Shown: piece after piece, positions 55,395 to 64,000 of the stretch
How positions within the stretch are numbered: position 1 is the stretch's first letter
Layout of the letters: each line of letters starts with the position of its first letter
Assembly: GCF_947494755.1 (NCBI RefSeq)
Contig: NZ_CANLVZ010000002.1
Location: forward strand, 1 to 64,000
Origin: an uncultured Tateyamaria sp.
GTDB lineage: Bacteria; Pseudomonadota; Alphaproteobacteria; Rhodobacterales; Rhodobacteraceae
Direction of reading: 5' to 3'
Length of the DNA stretch: 64,000 bases
Program-made: the position numbers and the translations under genes
Notes under the pieces: model-generated
Database searches by the model: none
Told to the model about the DNA's origin: nothing
What the model saw: only the letters and a program-made list of their open reading frames with translations

Positions 55395-57185
55395 ATGTTT
55401 CGAATATATTGCCGGGTTTTGGCGACGGGGATTGCCATGCTGACCGGGTCGGGGGCGGCCTATGCCTTTGACGTCACCGTGTCCGCGCCAGAACCGCTGG
55501 TCGAAGACATCCGCGCCGCCTCGCTGACGGCCACGCTTGCCGACACCCAACAAGACGAAGCCCCCCGCCCCATCGACATTATCAGCGCGGCACAGGCCGA
55601 TTACGGACGGATCATCGCGCTGCTCTATGATCAGGGCTATTTCGGCCCGACGATCAATATTCTGGTGGATGGACGTGAGGCCGCGACGCTCACCCCTCTG
55701 GGCGCGTCACAGGCCGTGCGCATGGTGACGCTGCGCATTGATCCGGGGTCCGTGTTCACCTTCGGCAACCTTGCCATTACGCCCAAGGCCAACCAGACCG
55801 AACCCACCCCCGGCTTTGCGCCGGGCGAAACCGCACGGGTGTCGGTGCTGCGTCAGGCCACCGCTGCCGAAATCGAAGGCTGGCGTCAGGACGGCCATGC
55901 CAAGGCAGAGGTCGCCGATCAGCAGATCACCGCCCGCCATCCCGACAAGACCCTGAACGCGACCGTCACACTCGATCCCGGGCCACGGCTGCGTCTGGGT
56001 AAATTGACGATCACAGGCGACAGTGCCGTGCGCGAAAAACGCATCCGCGAGATCGCAGGCTGGCCAAGTGGCGAGGTGTTTGATCCCGACACCATCGACA
56101 AGGTGCAAAAGCGGCTGCGCCGCACCGGCACCTTTGCAAGCGGCACTCTGACCGAAGCCGAAACGCCCAACGCGGACGGAACGCTGGATGTGACAGCCCT
56201 TGTCACCGACCAGCCGCCCCGCCGCTACAGCTTTGGGGCCGAGTTCGGCACGCTGGACGGTCTGGCGCTGAGCGCGCTGTGGCTGCACCGCAATATCTTC
56301 GGCGGGGCTGAACGGCTTCAGATCGAAGGGTCGGTCAAGGGCCTTGGTGGCGACACCGGCGGTATCGACTATCGCCTGAGCGCCCGCCTGTCGCGCCCCG
56401 CCACCTTCCGCACCGATCTTGAGGCCTTTGTGCTGGCCGAGGCCGAACAGCGCGACGACCAAAACCTGTTTTCGCAATCTGTCACGCTGGAAGTGGGCGG
56501 GGTCTATTTAGCCCGCGAAGACCGCGAATACAGCTACAGCGCCCGCCTGCGCCGCTCCAAAACGCGCGATGATCTGGGCGAGCGGGACTATACCATCCTC
56601 GCCTTTCCCTACGTGGCCACGTTTGACCGGCGCAATGACAAGCTGAACGCGACAAGCGGCTATTATGCTCAGGCCTCCATCGCGCCGTTCTTTGCCATCG
56701 ACGGCACGGACAACGGAGTGGTGTCGAGCCTTGATCTGCGCACCTACCGCCAGTTTGGCGAACGGGTCACGCTGGCCCTGCGCGGGCAATTGGGGTCGAT
56801 GTTCGGCCCCTCAATCAGCAATGCGCCCGCTGATCTGCTGTTCTTTTCCGGGGGCAGCGGCACGGTGCGCGGGCAGGATTTCCAGTCCCTTGGGGCGGAT
56901 CTGGGCGATGACATCAAAATCGGCGGGCGCTCGTTTGTGGGGCTTTCCAGCGAATTGCGGGTCAAAACGGGCGAGAACCTGTCGGTCGTCGGCTTCATCG
57001 ACGCAGGCTATATCGGCGAAGAGACGTTTATCGACGGCTCCGGCGAATGGCACAGCGGTGTGGGCTTGGGCGTGCGCTATGACACGACCATCGGGCCGAT
57101 CCGCTTTGATGTGGCGGTGCCTGCATCGGGGCCGGACGACGGTTCCGGGCTGGAAATTTATATCGGTATTGGGCAGGCCTTCTGA
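55395..57185 (+). CDS. tamA: TamA-like BamA-family outer membrane protein
   Basis: The product has 596 residues. A signal peptide ends near GSGAAYAFDV. POTRA-like domains follow (about residues 30-270), then a C-terminal Omp85 beta-barrel with RRYSFGAEFGTLDGLALSALW and the lid-like motif FSGGSGTVRGQDFQSLG (near residue 495), ending in IGQAF. With TamB it forms the translocation and assembly module linking inner and outer membranes. ATG 55395 has GGAG nine bases upstream; a TTG at 55386 is an alternative. TamB starts on its stop codon. Confidence 0.92.
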   Translation: MFRIYCRVLATGIAMLTGSGAAYAFDVTVSAPEPLVEDIRAASLTATLADTQQDEAPRPIDIISAAQADYGRIIALLYDQGYFGPTINILVDGREAATLTPLGASQAVRMVTLRIDPGSVFTFGNLAITPKANQTEPTPGFAPGETARVSVLRQATAAEIEGWRQDGHAKAEVADQQITARHPDKTLNATVTLDPGPRLRLGKLTITGDSAVREKRIREIAGWPSGEVFDPDTIDKVQKRLRRTGTFASGTLTEAETPNADGTLDVTALVTDQPPRRYSFGAEFGTLDGLALSALWLHRNIFGGAERLQIEGSVKGLGGDTGGIDYRLSARLSRPATFRTDLEAFVLAEAEQRDDQNLFSQSVTLEVGGVYLAREDREYSYSARLRRSKTRDDLGERDYTILAFPYVATFDRRNDKLNATSGYYAQASIAPFFAIDGTDNGVVSSLDLRTYRQFGERVTLALRGQLGSMFGPSISNAPADLLFFSGGSGTVRGQDFQSLGADLGDDIKIGGRSFVGLSSELRVKTGENLSVVGFIDAGYIGEETFIDGSGEWHSGVGLGVRYDTTIGPIRFDVAVPASGPDDGSGLEIYIGIGQAF

Positions 57186-60100
57186 TGCGCTTTGCACTCG
57201 CGATACTCTGCCTGATCTGGCCCTTTGCCCTTGCAGCCCAGGACGCTGGCGATGATGACCGCGGCTATCTGATCGGCCTTTTGGAAAACAGCCTTGGCGG
57301 CGAAGGGCGCACCGTGCGTATCACCGGGTTTGCCGGTGCGCTGTCGAGCACGGCCACCATTGAGCGGATCACCGTGGCAGACCCCGAAGGGGTGTGGCTG
57401 ACCCTCGAAGATGTCGCGATCCAGTGGAGCCGCCGCGCCCTGCTGCGCGGGGCCGTCGAGATCGAAGAGTTGCGCGCCGACCTGATCGACCTGCCGCGCC
57501 TGCCCATTCCGGTGCCAAGCGAAGCACCCGCGCCCGAAGCGGCCCCCTTTGCCCTGCCCGAACTGCCCGCGTCGCTGAACATCGGGCAGATGCAGATCAC
57601 CCGCGTATCGCTTGGCGAACCTGTGTTGGGCGAAGCGGCGGCGCTGTCGCTGAGCGGTGCGGCCTCTCTGGCTGGGGGGGAAGGGAATGTCCGCCTTCTC
57701 GCGCAGCGCATCGACGGGCCCCAAGCGCGCTTTGACGTGCTGGCGGCTTACGCCAACGATACCCGCGCGCTGACCCTTGATATCGACCTGAGCGAAGCCG
57801 AAGACGGGTTGATTTCCGACCTGCTTGGCGTGCCGGGCGGCCCGAGTTTGGAACTGTCTGTCAAGGGGGATGGCCCGCTCAGCGATTTTGCCGCCTCGCT
57901 TGATCTGCGCACCGATGACGCCCCGCGTCTGGCCGGCACCGTGGAATTGCAAAGCGAAGTTGACGGCCCTATGGCCTTTGAGGCCGATTTGAGTGGCGAT
58001 GTCACCGCGCTGTTCTTTACCGAATATGCAGCCTTTTTCGGGCCTGACATCCAGTTGAAAGCCCAAGGCGCGCAAGCCAGCAACGGGGCCTTTTCGCTTG
58101 AGACGTTTACCCTCGACACCCGTGCCCTGCGCCTGAGTGGGCAGGCCGCACTGAACAGCGATGGCTGGCCCACGCTGCTGGATATCGAAGGCGAGATTGC
58201 GGCCCCTGATGGCACACCGGTGCTGCTGCCGCTTGGCACGGCGGGCGAAACGCTGGTCGATCGCGCCACCCTCAGCGTCCAATACGACGCCAATGATGGG
58301 GACGCGCTGGCGGGCCGTATCGTTGTGGCAGGTCTGAACCGACCCGAGGTGCAGGCCGACATCACAACCCTTGTGCTTGACGGCACGCTGACTGGCGACG
58401 TGAACGCCATCGGGCGGGTCGAGACACGGATTGACCTTGATAGCAACGGGATCGCCCTGATCGACCCGGCCCTGTCGCGCGCCGTGGGCACCACCGTCAA
58501 TGGCGGCCTCAACATCGCTTATGTCGAGGGAGAGCCGTTGGAGCTGTCCAACCTCGCCCTCACAGGTGCGGCCTGGACCCTTGGCGGGCAGGCACAGATC
58601 AACAGCCTATCCGATGGGTTCGAGACAACCTTTGACACCAACCTTCAAAGCAGCGATTTCTCGGCCTTTGCCGATCTTGCGGGCCTCGCGCTGGAAGGGG
58701 CCGGAGGGGTCGAACTGGCCGGTTCCGCCTCGCTTGGCGGCTTGTTTGACATCACCATCACAGGTGAAACGCGCGATCTGCGCGTTGGGGTCGCACAGGC
58801 CGACGCGCTGCTGGACGGAACGACGGCCCTTGATGTGGCGGCGCGCCGGGACACGACCGGCACTTATTTGGACCGGTTGCAGCTGGAAAACCCCGCACTG
58901 TCGGCAGATGCCGAGGCGACCTTGCAAAGTGGGGCCTCGACCGCCCGCTTCGATCTGCGGCTGGACGATGCATCGCGGGTCACAACTGCAGTGTCCGGCC
59001 CGCTGGCCATCAAGGGCACCGCCGAACAAACCGGCGAGACATGGGATATCCTTGGCACACTGAGCGGACCGCTTGATGCCAGAGCAAATGTCGATGCCAG
59101 CGTTGCACCGACCCGCATCGCCATCGTCGCGAATGCCGCAATCCCCGACATCGCGCCGCTGGTCCCGCAACTGCCGGGTGCGGCCAATCTGGATGTGCGC
59201 GCCGAACAGGTCGGCGGAGTCTGGACCTTTGACACCGATTTGCGCGGTCCCTTGTCGAGCACGGCCAATGTGGCAGGCACCTACGAGGCCGACGCGCTGA
59301 GCGCAACCTACACCGTGGCGGTGCCCAATATCGCACCCCTCGCGCCGGGCATCACCGGGCCTGTCGGTCTGGACGGAGATGTGCAGCAAGTCAGCAATGG
59401 CTGGCAATTCAATACCGCCCTCACTGGCCCCTACAGCAGTTCGGGCACAGTATCGGGTGCGTTCATCGACGCGCGGCTGACCTCGGCCTTCTCGGTTGCG
59501 CTGCCCAACATCGCCCCGCTTGCGCCGGGTGTGTCGGGGCCAGTGTCGGTCACGGGTGATCTACGCCAGACCGATGCGGGTTGGGCCGTCGATACCGACG
59601 TGGCAGGCCCCTATTCCAGCACCGGCGACATCAGTGCGGCCCTTACAGACGGGGTCGCATCCGCGCGCTATGCGCTGCGCCTGCCGAATGTGGGCGCACT
59701 TGTGCCGCGCCTGAACGGAGCGGTCGCGGTGACGGGCACCGCCCAACAGGTCACGCGCGGCTTTGACATCGAGGCGACCTTGGATGGTCCCGCCGGCACA
59801 TCGGCGCGGGTCGGCGGCCTGGTGGCCAATGACGGGCGGTTGGAACTCGACGCTACCGGGCAGGCTCAGCTTGGGCTTGCCAACCCGTTCCTTGCGCCGC
59901 GCAATATCGCGGGCGTTGCCAATTTCGATCTGACCGTGGATGGCCCACCGGCACTGTCATCGGTCAGTGGCCAGATCACCACCCAAGGCACACGGCTGGC
60001 CGCGCCCACACTGCCCCTGTCCTTTGACAATATTTCCGGGTCCGTTGGCCTTGCAGCAGGCCGCGCGACGCTGGATCTGAACGCGGGCGTCAGCGAAGGC

Positions 60101-61129
60101 GGGGCAATTGTCATCCGTGGCCCGATCACCCTCAGCGGACAATACCCGGCGCAAATTGATGTGGCGCTGAACAATGTCGTGGTGTCGGACCCGACGCTCT
60201 ATACCAGCCGCGTGAATGGTCAGATCGGCGTGAACGGCGCATTGCTGGGCGCGGCGCGGATTGCCGGGACGATCAATGTGGGTGAGACAAATGTGCAGGT
60301 GCCCGCCAGCGGAATTTCAACCTTTGGCGCAATCCCTCCGATTGACCATATCGGGGCGACACGGCCGGTGATGGCCACCCGCAATCGCGCCGGTCTGGCC
60401 CAGGATGACAGCGCGTCCGAGGGTGGCGGCCCGGCCTACCCCCTTGATATCACGATCAATGCACCCTCGCAGATTTTCATCCGGGGCCGGGGTCTGGACG
60501 CAGAAGTGGGGGGCAGCTTGCGGCTGACCGGCACCACCGCCGACACCATTTCATTCGGGCAATTCGATCTGATCCGGGGTAGGCTCAACATCCTGACCAA
60601 ACGGTTTGAACTGGACGAAGGACAGGTGCAGCTTGCCGGTCGGTTTGCGCCATTCCTGCGGTTTGTGGCCGCAACGAGCACCGCAACCGGAACGGCGCGG
60701 ATCATCATCGAAGGGCCTGCGGACGACCCGACCGTCACGTTTGAATCCACGCCCGACGCGCCACAGGATCAGGTCCTTGCCCAGATATTCTTTGGCCGCG
60801 ACATCTCGCAACTCTCCGCCTTTCAGGCGCTGCAACTGGCCAACGCGGTTGCCAACCTCGCAGGACGCGGGGGCGAAGGGGTCGTATCGGGCCTGCGCGG
60901 ATCCTTCAACCTGGATGACCTCGATGTCACCTCCGACGCCGAGGGCAACACCGCCGTGCGCGCAGGCAAATACATCTCTGAAAACGTCTATACCGACGTC
61001 ACGGTTGGCGGATCCGACGGGCCCGAAGTGTCGCTGAACATCGACCTCACCCCCAACATTACCGTGCGCGGCAGCGTTGGTGCGGATGCCAACACCGGTC
61101 TCGGCATCTTCATCGAAAAAGACTACTAG
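57185..61129 (+). CDS. tamB: TamB-like translocation and assembly module protein
   Basis: The product has 1314 residues. A cleavable-looking or anchoring hydrophobic N-terminus (MRFALAILCLIWPFALAAQD) is followed by a long periplasmic beta-rich body of degenerate repeats, such as PNIAPLAPGITGPVGLDGDV and PNIAPLAPGVSGPVSVTGDL near residues 715 and 775. The C-terminal TamB (DUF490) domain has ITINAPSQIFIRGRGLDAE, FGQFDLIRGRLNIL and FFGRDISQLSAFQALQLA. Current models give TamB-like proteins a role in lipid transport as well as in outer membrane protein assembly. It overlaps tamA by one base and converges with the TetR gene. Confidence 0.94.
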   Translation: MRFALAILCLIWPFALAAQDAGDDDRGYLIGLLENSLGGEGRTVRITGFAGALSSTATIERITVADPEGVWLTLEDVAIQWSRRALLRGAVEIEELRADLIDLPRLPIPVPSEAPAPEAAPFALPELPASLNIGQMQITRVSLGEPVLGEAAALSLSGAASLAGGEGNVRLLAQRIDGPQARFDVLAAYANDTRALTLDIDLSEAEDGLISDLLGVPGGPSLELSVKGDGPLSDFAASLDLRTDDAPRLAGTVELQSEVDGPMAFEADLSGDVTALFFTEYAAFFGPDIQLKAQGAQASNGAFSLETFTLDTRALRLSGQAALNSDGWPTLLDIEGEIAAPDGTPVLLPLGTAGETLVDRATLSVQYDANDGDALAGRIVVAGLNRPEVQADITTLVLDGTLTGDVNAIGRVETRIDLDSNGIALIDPALSRAVGTTVNGGLNIAYVEGEPLELSNLALTGAAWTLGGQAQINSLSDGFETTFDTNLQSSDFSAFADLAGLALEGAGGVELAGSASLGGLFDITITGETRDLRVGVAQADALLDGTTALDVAARRDTTGTYLDRLQLENPALSADAEATLQSGASTARFDLRLDDASRVTTAVSGPLAIKGTAEQTGETWDILGTLSGPLDARANVDASVAPTRIAIVANAAIPDIAPLVPQLPGAANLDVRAEQVGGVWTFDTDLRGPLSSTANVAGTYEADALSATYTVAVPNIAPLAPGITGPVGLDGDVQQVSNGWQFNTALTGPYSSSGTVSGAFIDARLTSAFSVALPNIAPLAPGVSGPVSVTGDLRQTDAGWAVDTDVAGPYSSTGDISAALTDGVASARYALRLPNVGALVPRLNGAVAVTGTAQQVTRGFDIEATLDGPAGTSARVGGLVANDGRLELDATGQAQLGLANPFLAPRNIAGVANFDLTVDGPPALSSVSGQITTQGTRLAAPTLPLSFDNISGSVGLAAGRATLDLNAGVSEGGAIVIRGPITLSGQYPAQIDVALNNVVVSDPTLYTSRVNGQIGVNGALLGAARIAGTINVGETNVQVPASGISTFGAIPPIDHIGATRPVMATRNRAGLAQDDSASEGGGPAYPLDITINAPSQIFIRGRGLDAEVGGSLRLTGTTADTISFGQFDLIRGRLNILTKRFELDEGQVQLAGRFAPFLRFVAATSTATGTARIIIEGPADDPTVTFESTPDAPQDQVLAQIFFGRDISQLSAFQALQLANAVANLAGRGGEGVVSGLRGSFNLDDLDVTSDAEGNTAVRAGKYISENVYTDVTVGGSDGPEVSLNIDLTPNITVRGSVGADANTGLGIFIEKDY

Positions 61130-61139
61130 ACGGCAGCCT

Positions 61140-61748
61140 TCAAGCCATCACACGCGCCGCAATATCAGCCATGAGAGCGTGTTCTACGTCGCCTGAAATC
61201 TCGTTGTCATGCACGCCGTCGATCTCCAGAAATGCGTGGCCATGCACGAACATGTGCAGCATGTAGGCGCGGCGCGCGATTTCCTCTTCGTCGGTCCCTT
61301 CGGGCATGACGCGCCGAACCTCGCGCTTGACCACATCCTCGCAGGCCGTGCCAAGGGCGTGCATTTCAGAGTCCTCATCGCGCCCTTCGGTCAGACCAAA
61401 GATCAGGCGAAACACACCCGGTTCGGTGCGCGCGAACCTGGCATAACACAAACCCAAGGCGGTAATGGGCGCGAGCCTGTCGCCCGTGGCCGCAGCTGCC
61501 GCGTCATCCATCTGCTGGCGCATGCGTTTGATTCCCAGCAAAGCCACCGCGCGCACGATCTCGCGGCGGTCCTCAAAGTGCTTGTAGGGGGCTGCTGAGC
61601 TGACCCCGGCGCGGCGCGCAGCCTCGGAAATCGAAAACCCGTCCGCGCCCTTCTCTTCGACCAAAAGGCGCACAGTTTCAATAAGATGGGCGCGCAGATC
61701 ACCATGGTGATACGCCGCCTTCTGGGTCTGTTTCGCGCTCTGCTCCAA
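61140..61748 (-). CDS. TetR/AcrR-family regulator
   Basis: The product has 202 residues. The N-terminal helix-turn-helix includes FSISEAARRAGVSSAAPYKHF (about residues 38-58, written here in part), and the C-terminal domain (WHG-like) is helical. It diverges from the RND efflux operon by about 100 bases and probably represses it. An inducer cannot be predicted. It converges on tamB. Confidence 0.93.
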   Translation of the reverse strand: MEQSAKQTQKAAYHHGDLRAHLIETVRLLVEEKGADGFSISEAARRAGVSSAAPYKHFEDRREIVRAVALLGIKRMRQQMDDAAAAATGDRLAPITALGLCYARFARTEPGVFRLIFGLTEGRDEDSEMHALGTACEDVVKREVRRVMPEGTDEEEIARRAYMLHMFVHGHAFLEIDGVHDNEISGDVEHALMADIAARVMA

Positions 61749-61767
61749 CTTTTTTTGTCCTACTCTC

Positions 61768-61796
61768 TTGCCAAAGTAAGTGGCTATTACATATGT
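61768..61796 (+). promoter_or_regulatory. Candidate promoter of the RND efflux operon
   Basis: TTGCCA (61768-61773) and ATATGT (61791-61796) are separated by 17 bases. Transcription would begin near the palindrome at 61807. Confidence 0.4.
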
Positions 61797-61806
61797 CTAT
61801 CCATAA

Positions 61807-61821
61807 GAGTAAGTACTACTC
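61807..61821. promoter_or_regulatory. Candidate TetR operator
   Basis: GAGTA-AGTAC-TACTC is an inverted repeat with five-base arms, 23 bases upstream of the adaptor ATG and just past the candidate -10. Related half-sites (AAGTAAGTGG at 61773-61782) occur nearby. Position fits repression by the divergent TetR protein. Confidence 0.45.
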
Positions 61822-61844
61822 ACTTCATGTCAAGGAGCCGCACC

Positions 61845-63011
61845 ATGGCGCGTGCACACCGCAACGATACACCCAAACGCCCCCTTTGGAAGCGGACGAT
61901 CCGTGGTTTGATGACACTGACGGGCACCGCGTCGGTGGTCGCAATATCTGCCGGCGCGATCTGGTTGGGCAGCGCCACATTGGCCAGCCGTGCGGCAGCC
62001 GTTGATGCCCCGCCGGCCGCCCCGATTGCGACCGTATCGGCGCTGCGCGTCTCGCCTTCCGATCAGATGCCCGTCACGCGCCAATTCTACGGGCAGGTCG
62101 AAGCCGCCCAGACCGTCGCCCTCAGTTTCGAGCAGAGCGGTCGCCTTAACGTCCTGACAGCGGATGAAGGTGACCGCGTCAAGGCCGGCGACGTCATTGC
62201 CCGCCTCGACATCCGTATCCTGATGGCCGAACGCGCTCGCCTTACGGCCACCCGCGCCGCCCTTGAGGCGCAGGCCGAACTGTCGCGCCGCACCACGAAA
62301 CGCCAGTCCGAACTGCGCGACCGCGGCTTTGCGTCCGAACAGGCGGTCGACAATGTGGCCCTCGGCCTCGTCGCGCTTGAGGCGCAGATGGCAGAGGTCG
62401 ATGCCGCCCTCACCCAAGTGGATGTGCAACTGTCCCAGACCGAGTTGGTCGCCCCGTTTGATGGACGCGTGGGTGCACGCCACGTTGATCCCGGCGCAAT
62501 TATGGCCATCGGCACGCCCGTGCTCGACATTCAGGAAGACACCGCACCGCTGTTCCGCGTCGGCGTTGATCCGAAACTGGCAAACGGCCTTGCGGACCAA
62601 CCTGCCACGATCACCATTGACGGGACGGACTATCCCACCCGCTTTGTCGGCTTCCGCCTGGACCTTGATGCCCAGACCCGCACCCGCACGGCCCTGTTCG
62701 AGATTGAAACCGATGACCCGGTCTACCTCGCCTCGGGCACCCTCACACTGACCACGGTGTTGGAGTCTTCGGGCTACGGCGTGCCGCTGCGCGCCTTGCG
62801 CGATGGCGTGCGGGGTCTGTGGACGCTCATTGTCCTCGAACCGTCCGAGGATGATCTGTTCACCGCCCGCAGCGCCGCTGTTGAGGTGCTGCAGATCGAG
62901 GGCGACACTGCCTATGTGCGGGGCACCCTGTCGGGCGAGGCGTTGATCGTACCCGACGGCACCCATCGTCTCGTGCCCGGTGATCGGGTCCGCGTTGCGG
63001 GACAGAACTGA
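61845..63011 (+). CDS. RND efflux periplasmic adaptor subunit
   Basis: The product has 388 residues. A basic N-terminus and a transmembrane helix (about residues 20-45) anchor it. The membrane-fusion protein core follows: lipoyl-like half-motifs around SFEQSGRLNVLTADEGDRVK and ELVAPFDGRVGARHVDPGA flank a helical hairpin (residues 125-210), then a beta-barrel. AAGGAGCC precedes the ATG at 61845. Its stop overlaps the permease start by one base. Confidence 0.92.
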   Translation: MARAHRNDTPKRPLWKRTIRGLMTLTGTASVVAISAGAIWLGSATLASRAAAVDAPPAAPIATVSALRVSPSDQMPVTRQFYGQVEAAQTVALSFEQSGRLNVLTADEGDRVKAGDVIARLDIRILMAERARLTATRAALEAQAELSRRTTKRQSELRDRGFASEQAVDNVALGLVALEAQMAEVDAALTQVDVQLSQTELVAPFDGRVGARHVDPGAIMAIGTPVLDIQEDTAPLFRVGVDPKLANGLADQPATITIDGTDYPTRFVGFRLDLDAQTRTRTALFEIETDDPVYLASGTLTLTTVLESSGYGVPLRALRDGVRGLWTLIVLEPSEDDLFTARSAAVEVLQIEGDTAYVRGTLSGEALIVPDGTHRLVPGDRVRVAGQN

Positions 63012-64000
63012 TGGAAAGCCTCACCTTCCGCCAACCCCGCATTGTCGCCCTCGCCCTTCTGGTGATTATCGCTGCTGGCCTGTCCTCGCTGCTGGCCATC
63101 GGACGGCAGGAAGACCCCACAATCACCAACCTCTTTGGCACCGTCACCACCGTCATTCCCGGCGCGGATCCGGCGCGGGTTGAGGCGCTTGTGACCCAAC
63201 CCATCGAAGATATCCTGCGCGAAGTCGCCGAGGTGGACCTGATCCAAAGCACCTCGTCCACGGGCATTTCCATCGTGTCGGTCGAATTGGGCGTGACCGT
63301 TGCAGACACCCGCATTGAGCAGGTCTGGGCCGAAATCCGCGATGATCTGGCCGAACTGGCCCCCACCCTGCCCGCCGACGCGCTTGAGCCGGAATTTGAC
63401 ACCGATGGCAGCAGTGCCTTTGCGGCTATTGCGGCCTTTTCAGCAGAGCCGGGCGTGCCCACCACGATCCTTGGCCGCTATGCCCGCGATCTGGCGCAGT
63501 CCTTGCGCAACGTTCCCGGCACCGAATTGGTCGAAGTCTACGGCGCGCCCGACGACGAGGTGCTGGTCACCCTCGACCCCGTCGCCACAGCCGCCCTTGG
63601 GCTGACCGCCGCAGAGGTCAGTGCAGCCATCGCGGCAGGCGATGCCAAGGTCTCCGCTGGTCGCGTGCGTCCGGCGGGCTCTGACCTGCTGATATCGGTG
63701 GCAGGTGAGGTGCAGGCGCTGGACCGCCTCGCCGAGATCGTCGTGCGCCGTTCGGATACGGGTGCTGTCACCTACCTGTCCCAGATCGCCGACATCAGCC
63801 GCGGCCCGCGCCTGCCCCAGACCGAGCTTGCGCTTTATAATGGCAAGCCTGCCGTTCTGCTGGCCGCCAAACTGGAATCGGGTTTGCAAGTCGATGTCTG
63901 GTCCGGGTTCGTGCGTGAAGAGATCAGGGCCTATCAGAACGAGGTGCCGCTTGGCGTCTCGCTCGACCTGACCTTTGATCAAAGCGTCTACACCGCCGAC
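63011..64000 (+). CDS. RND efflux permease, N-terminal part (cut by window edge)
   Basis: The first 330 codons are present and the frame is open to the end of the window. The N-terminus MESLTFRQPRIVALALLVII is the first transmembrane helix. The first periplasmic porter region follows, with RQEDPTITNLFGTVTTVIPG and GADPARVEALVTQPIEDIL, characteristic of AcrB/HAE1-type permeases. A full protein would have about 1000 residues. With the adaptor it makes a proton-driven drug or solvent pump; the outer-membrane channel is not seen. Confidence 0.92.
   Translation, partial: MESLTFRQPRIVALALLVIIAAGLSSLLAIGRQEDPTITNLFGTVTTVIPGADPARVEALVTQPIEDILREVAEVDLIQSTSSTGISIVSVELGVTVADTRIEQVWAEIRDDLAELAPTLPADALEPEFDTDGSSAFAAIAAFSAEPGVPTTILGRYARDLAQSLRNVPGTELVEVYGAPDDEVLVTLDPVATAALGLTAAEVSAAIAAGDAKVSAGRVRPAGSDLLISVAGEVQALDRLAEIVVRRSDTGAVTYLSQIADISRGPRLPQTELALYNGKPAVLLAAKLESGLQVDVWSGFVREEIRAYQNEVPLGVSLDLTFDQSVYTAD

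Overview
The window looks like a chromosomal segment of a marine-type alphaproteobacterium of the Rhodobacteraceae (roseobacter group). The evidence is high G+C, dense operons with 4-nt ATGA overlaps, an aerobic (CobG-type) cobalamin pathway, and several gene pairings common in that family: a circularly permuted ATP-grasp/alpha-E/transglutaminase/Anbu proteasome set, ycjX/ycjF, tamAB, and the small urease-operon protein often labelled 'antifreeze'. No rRNA, tRNA, CRISPR, prophage or insertion sequence was recognised. The taxonomic statement is inference from gene content, not from a marker gene.

Layout. 1-168: four tandem 42-bp units, cut by the window edge. 0.3-14.1 kb: an FAD monooxygenase, a DUF2339 membrane protein, a cNMP-binding/thioredoxin-reductase-like fusion, the ycjX-GNAT-ycjF operon, truA, and a minus-strand set of DUF3726, a conserved 543-aa protein, an acyl-CoA dehydrogenase and a BKACE enzyme. 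14.3-18.3 kb: the ATP-grasp, alpha-E, transglutaminase and Anbu operon, a predicted but poorly characterised peptide-modification/proteolysis system. 18.4-35.7 kb: cobalamin synthesis. A minus-strand operon (cobO, HAD phosphatase, cobQ, a tautomerase) diverges from a long plus-strand operon (DUF1636, cobW, cobN, G, H, I, J, L, E, M, B, A, F). The plus operon is preceded by a cobalamin riboswitch and interrupted by an opposed cobK. Together these cover uroporphyrinogen III to adenosylcobyrate; cobS/T and the lower-ligand genes are not here. 35.7-42.8 kb: urease (ureDAB, ureC, ureEFG) with three non-standard passengers.

42.8-46.8 kb: a two-subunit molybdenum hydroxylase and a glutathione-dependent formaldehyde dehydrogenase. 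47.0-51.7 kb: a hydroxyquinol/resorcinol-type catabolic operon (FAD monooxygenase, hydroxyquinol dioxygenase, maleylacetate reductase) with a divergent LysR regulator. 51.7-61.1 kb: DUF3307, an unusual ABC-like protein with a degenerate ATPase and a C-terminal cNMP domain, then tamA-tamB. 61.1 kb to the end: TetR and a divergent RND efflux operon, the permease truncated by the window edge.

The best leads for new biology are the ABC-like protein with lost ATPase motifs, a roughly 300-residue insertion and no ordinary start codon; the ATP-grasp/alpha-E/transglutaminase/Anbu operon; the passenger genes of the urease operon; the nested inverted repeats between cobF and ureD; and the HAD phosphatase overlapped into the cobO-cobQ operon.
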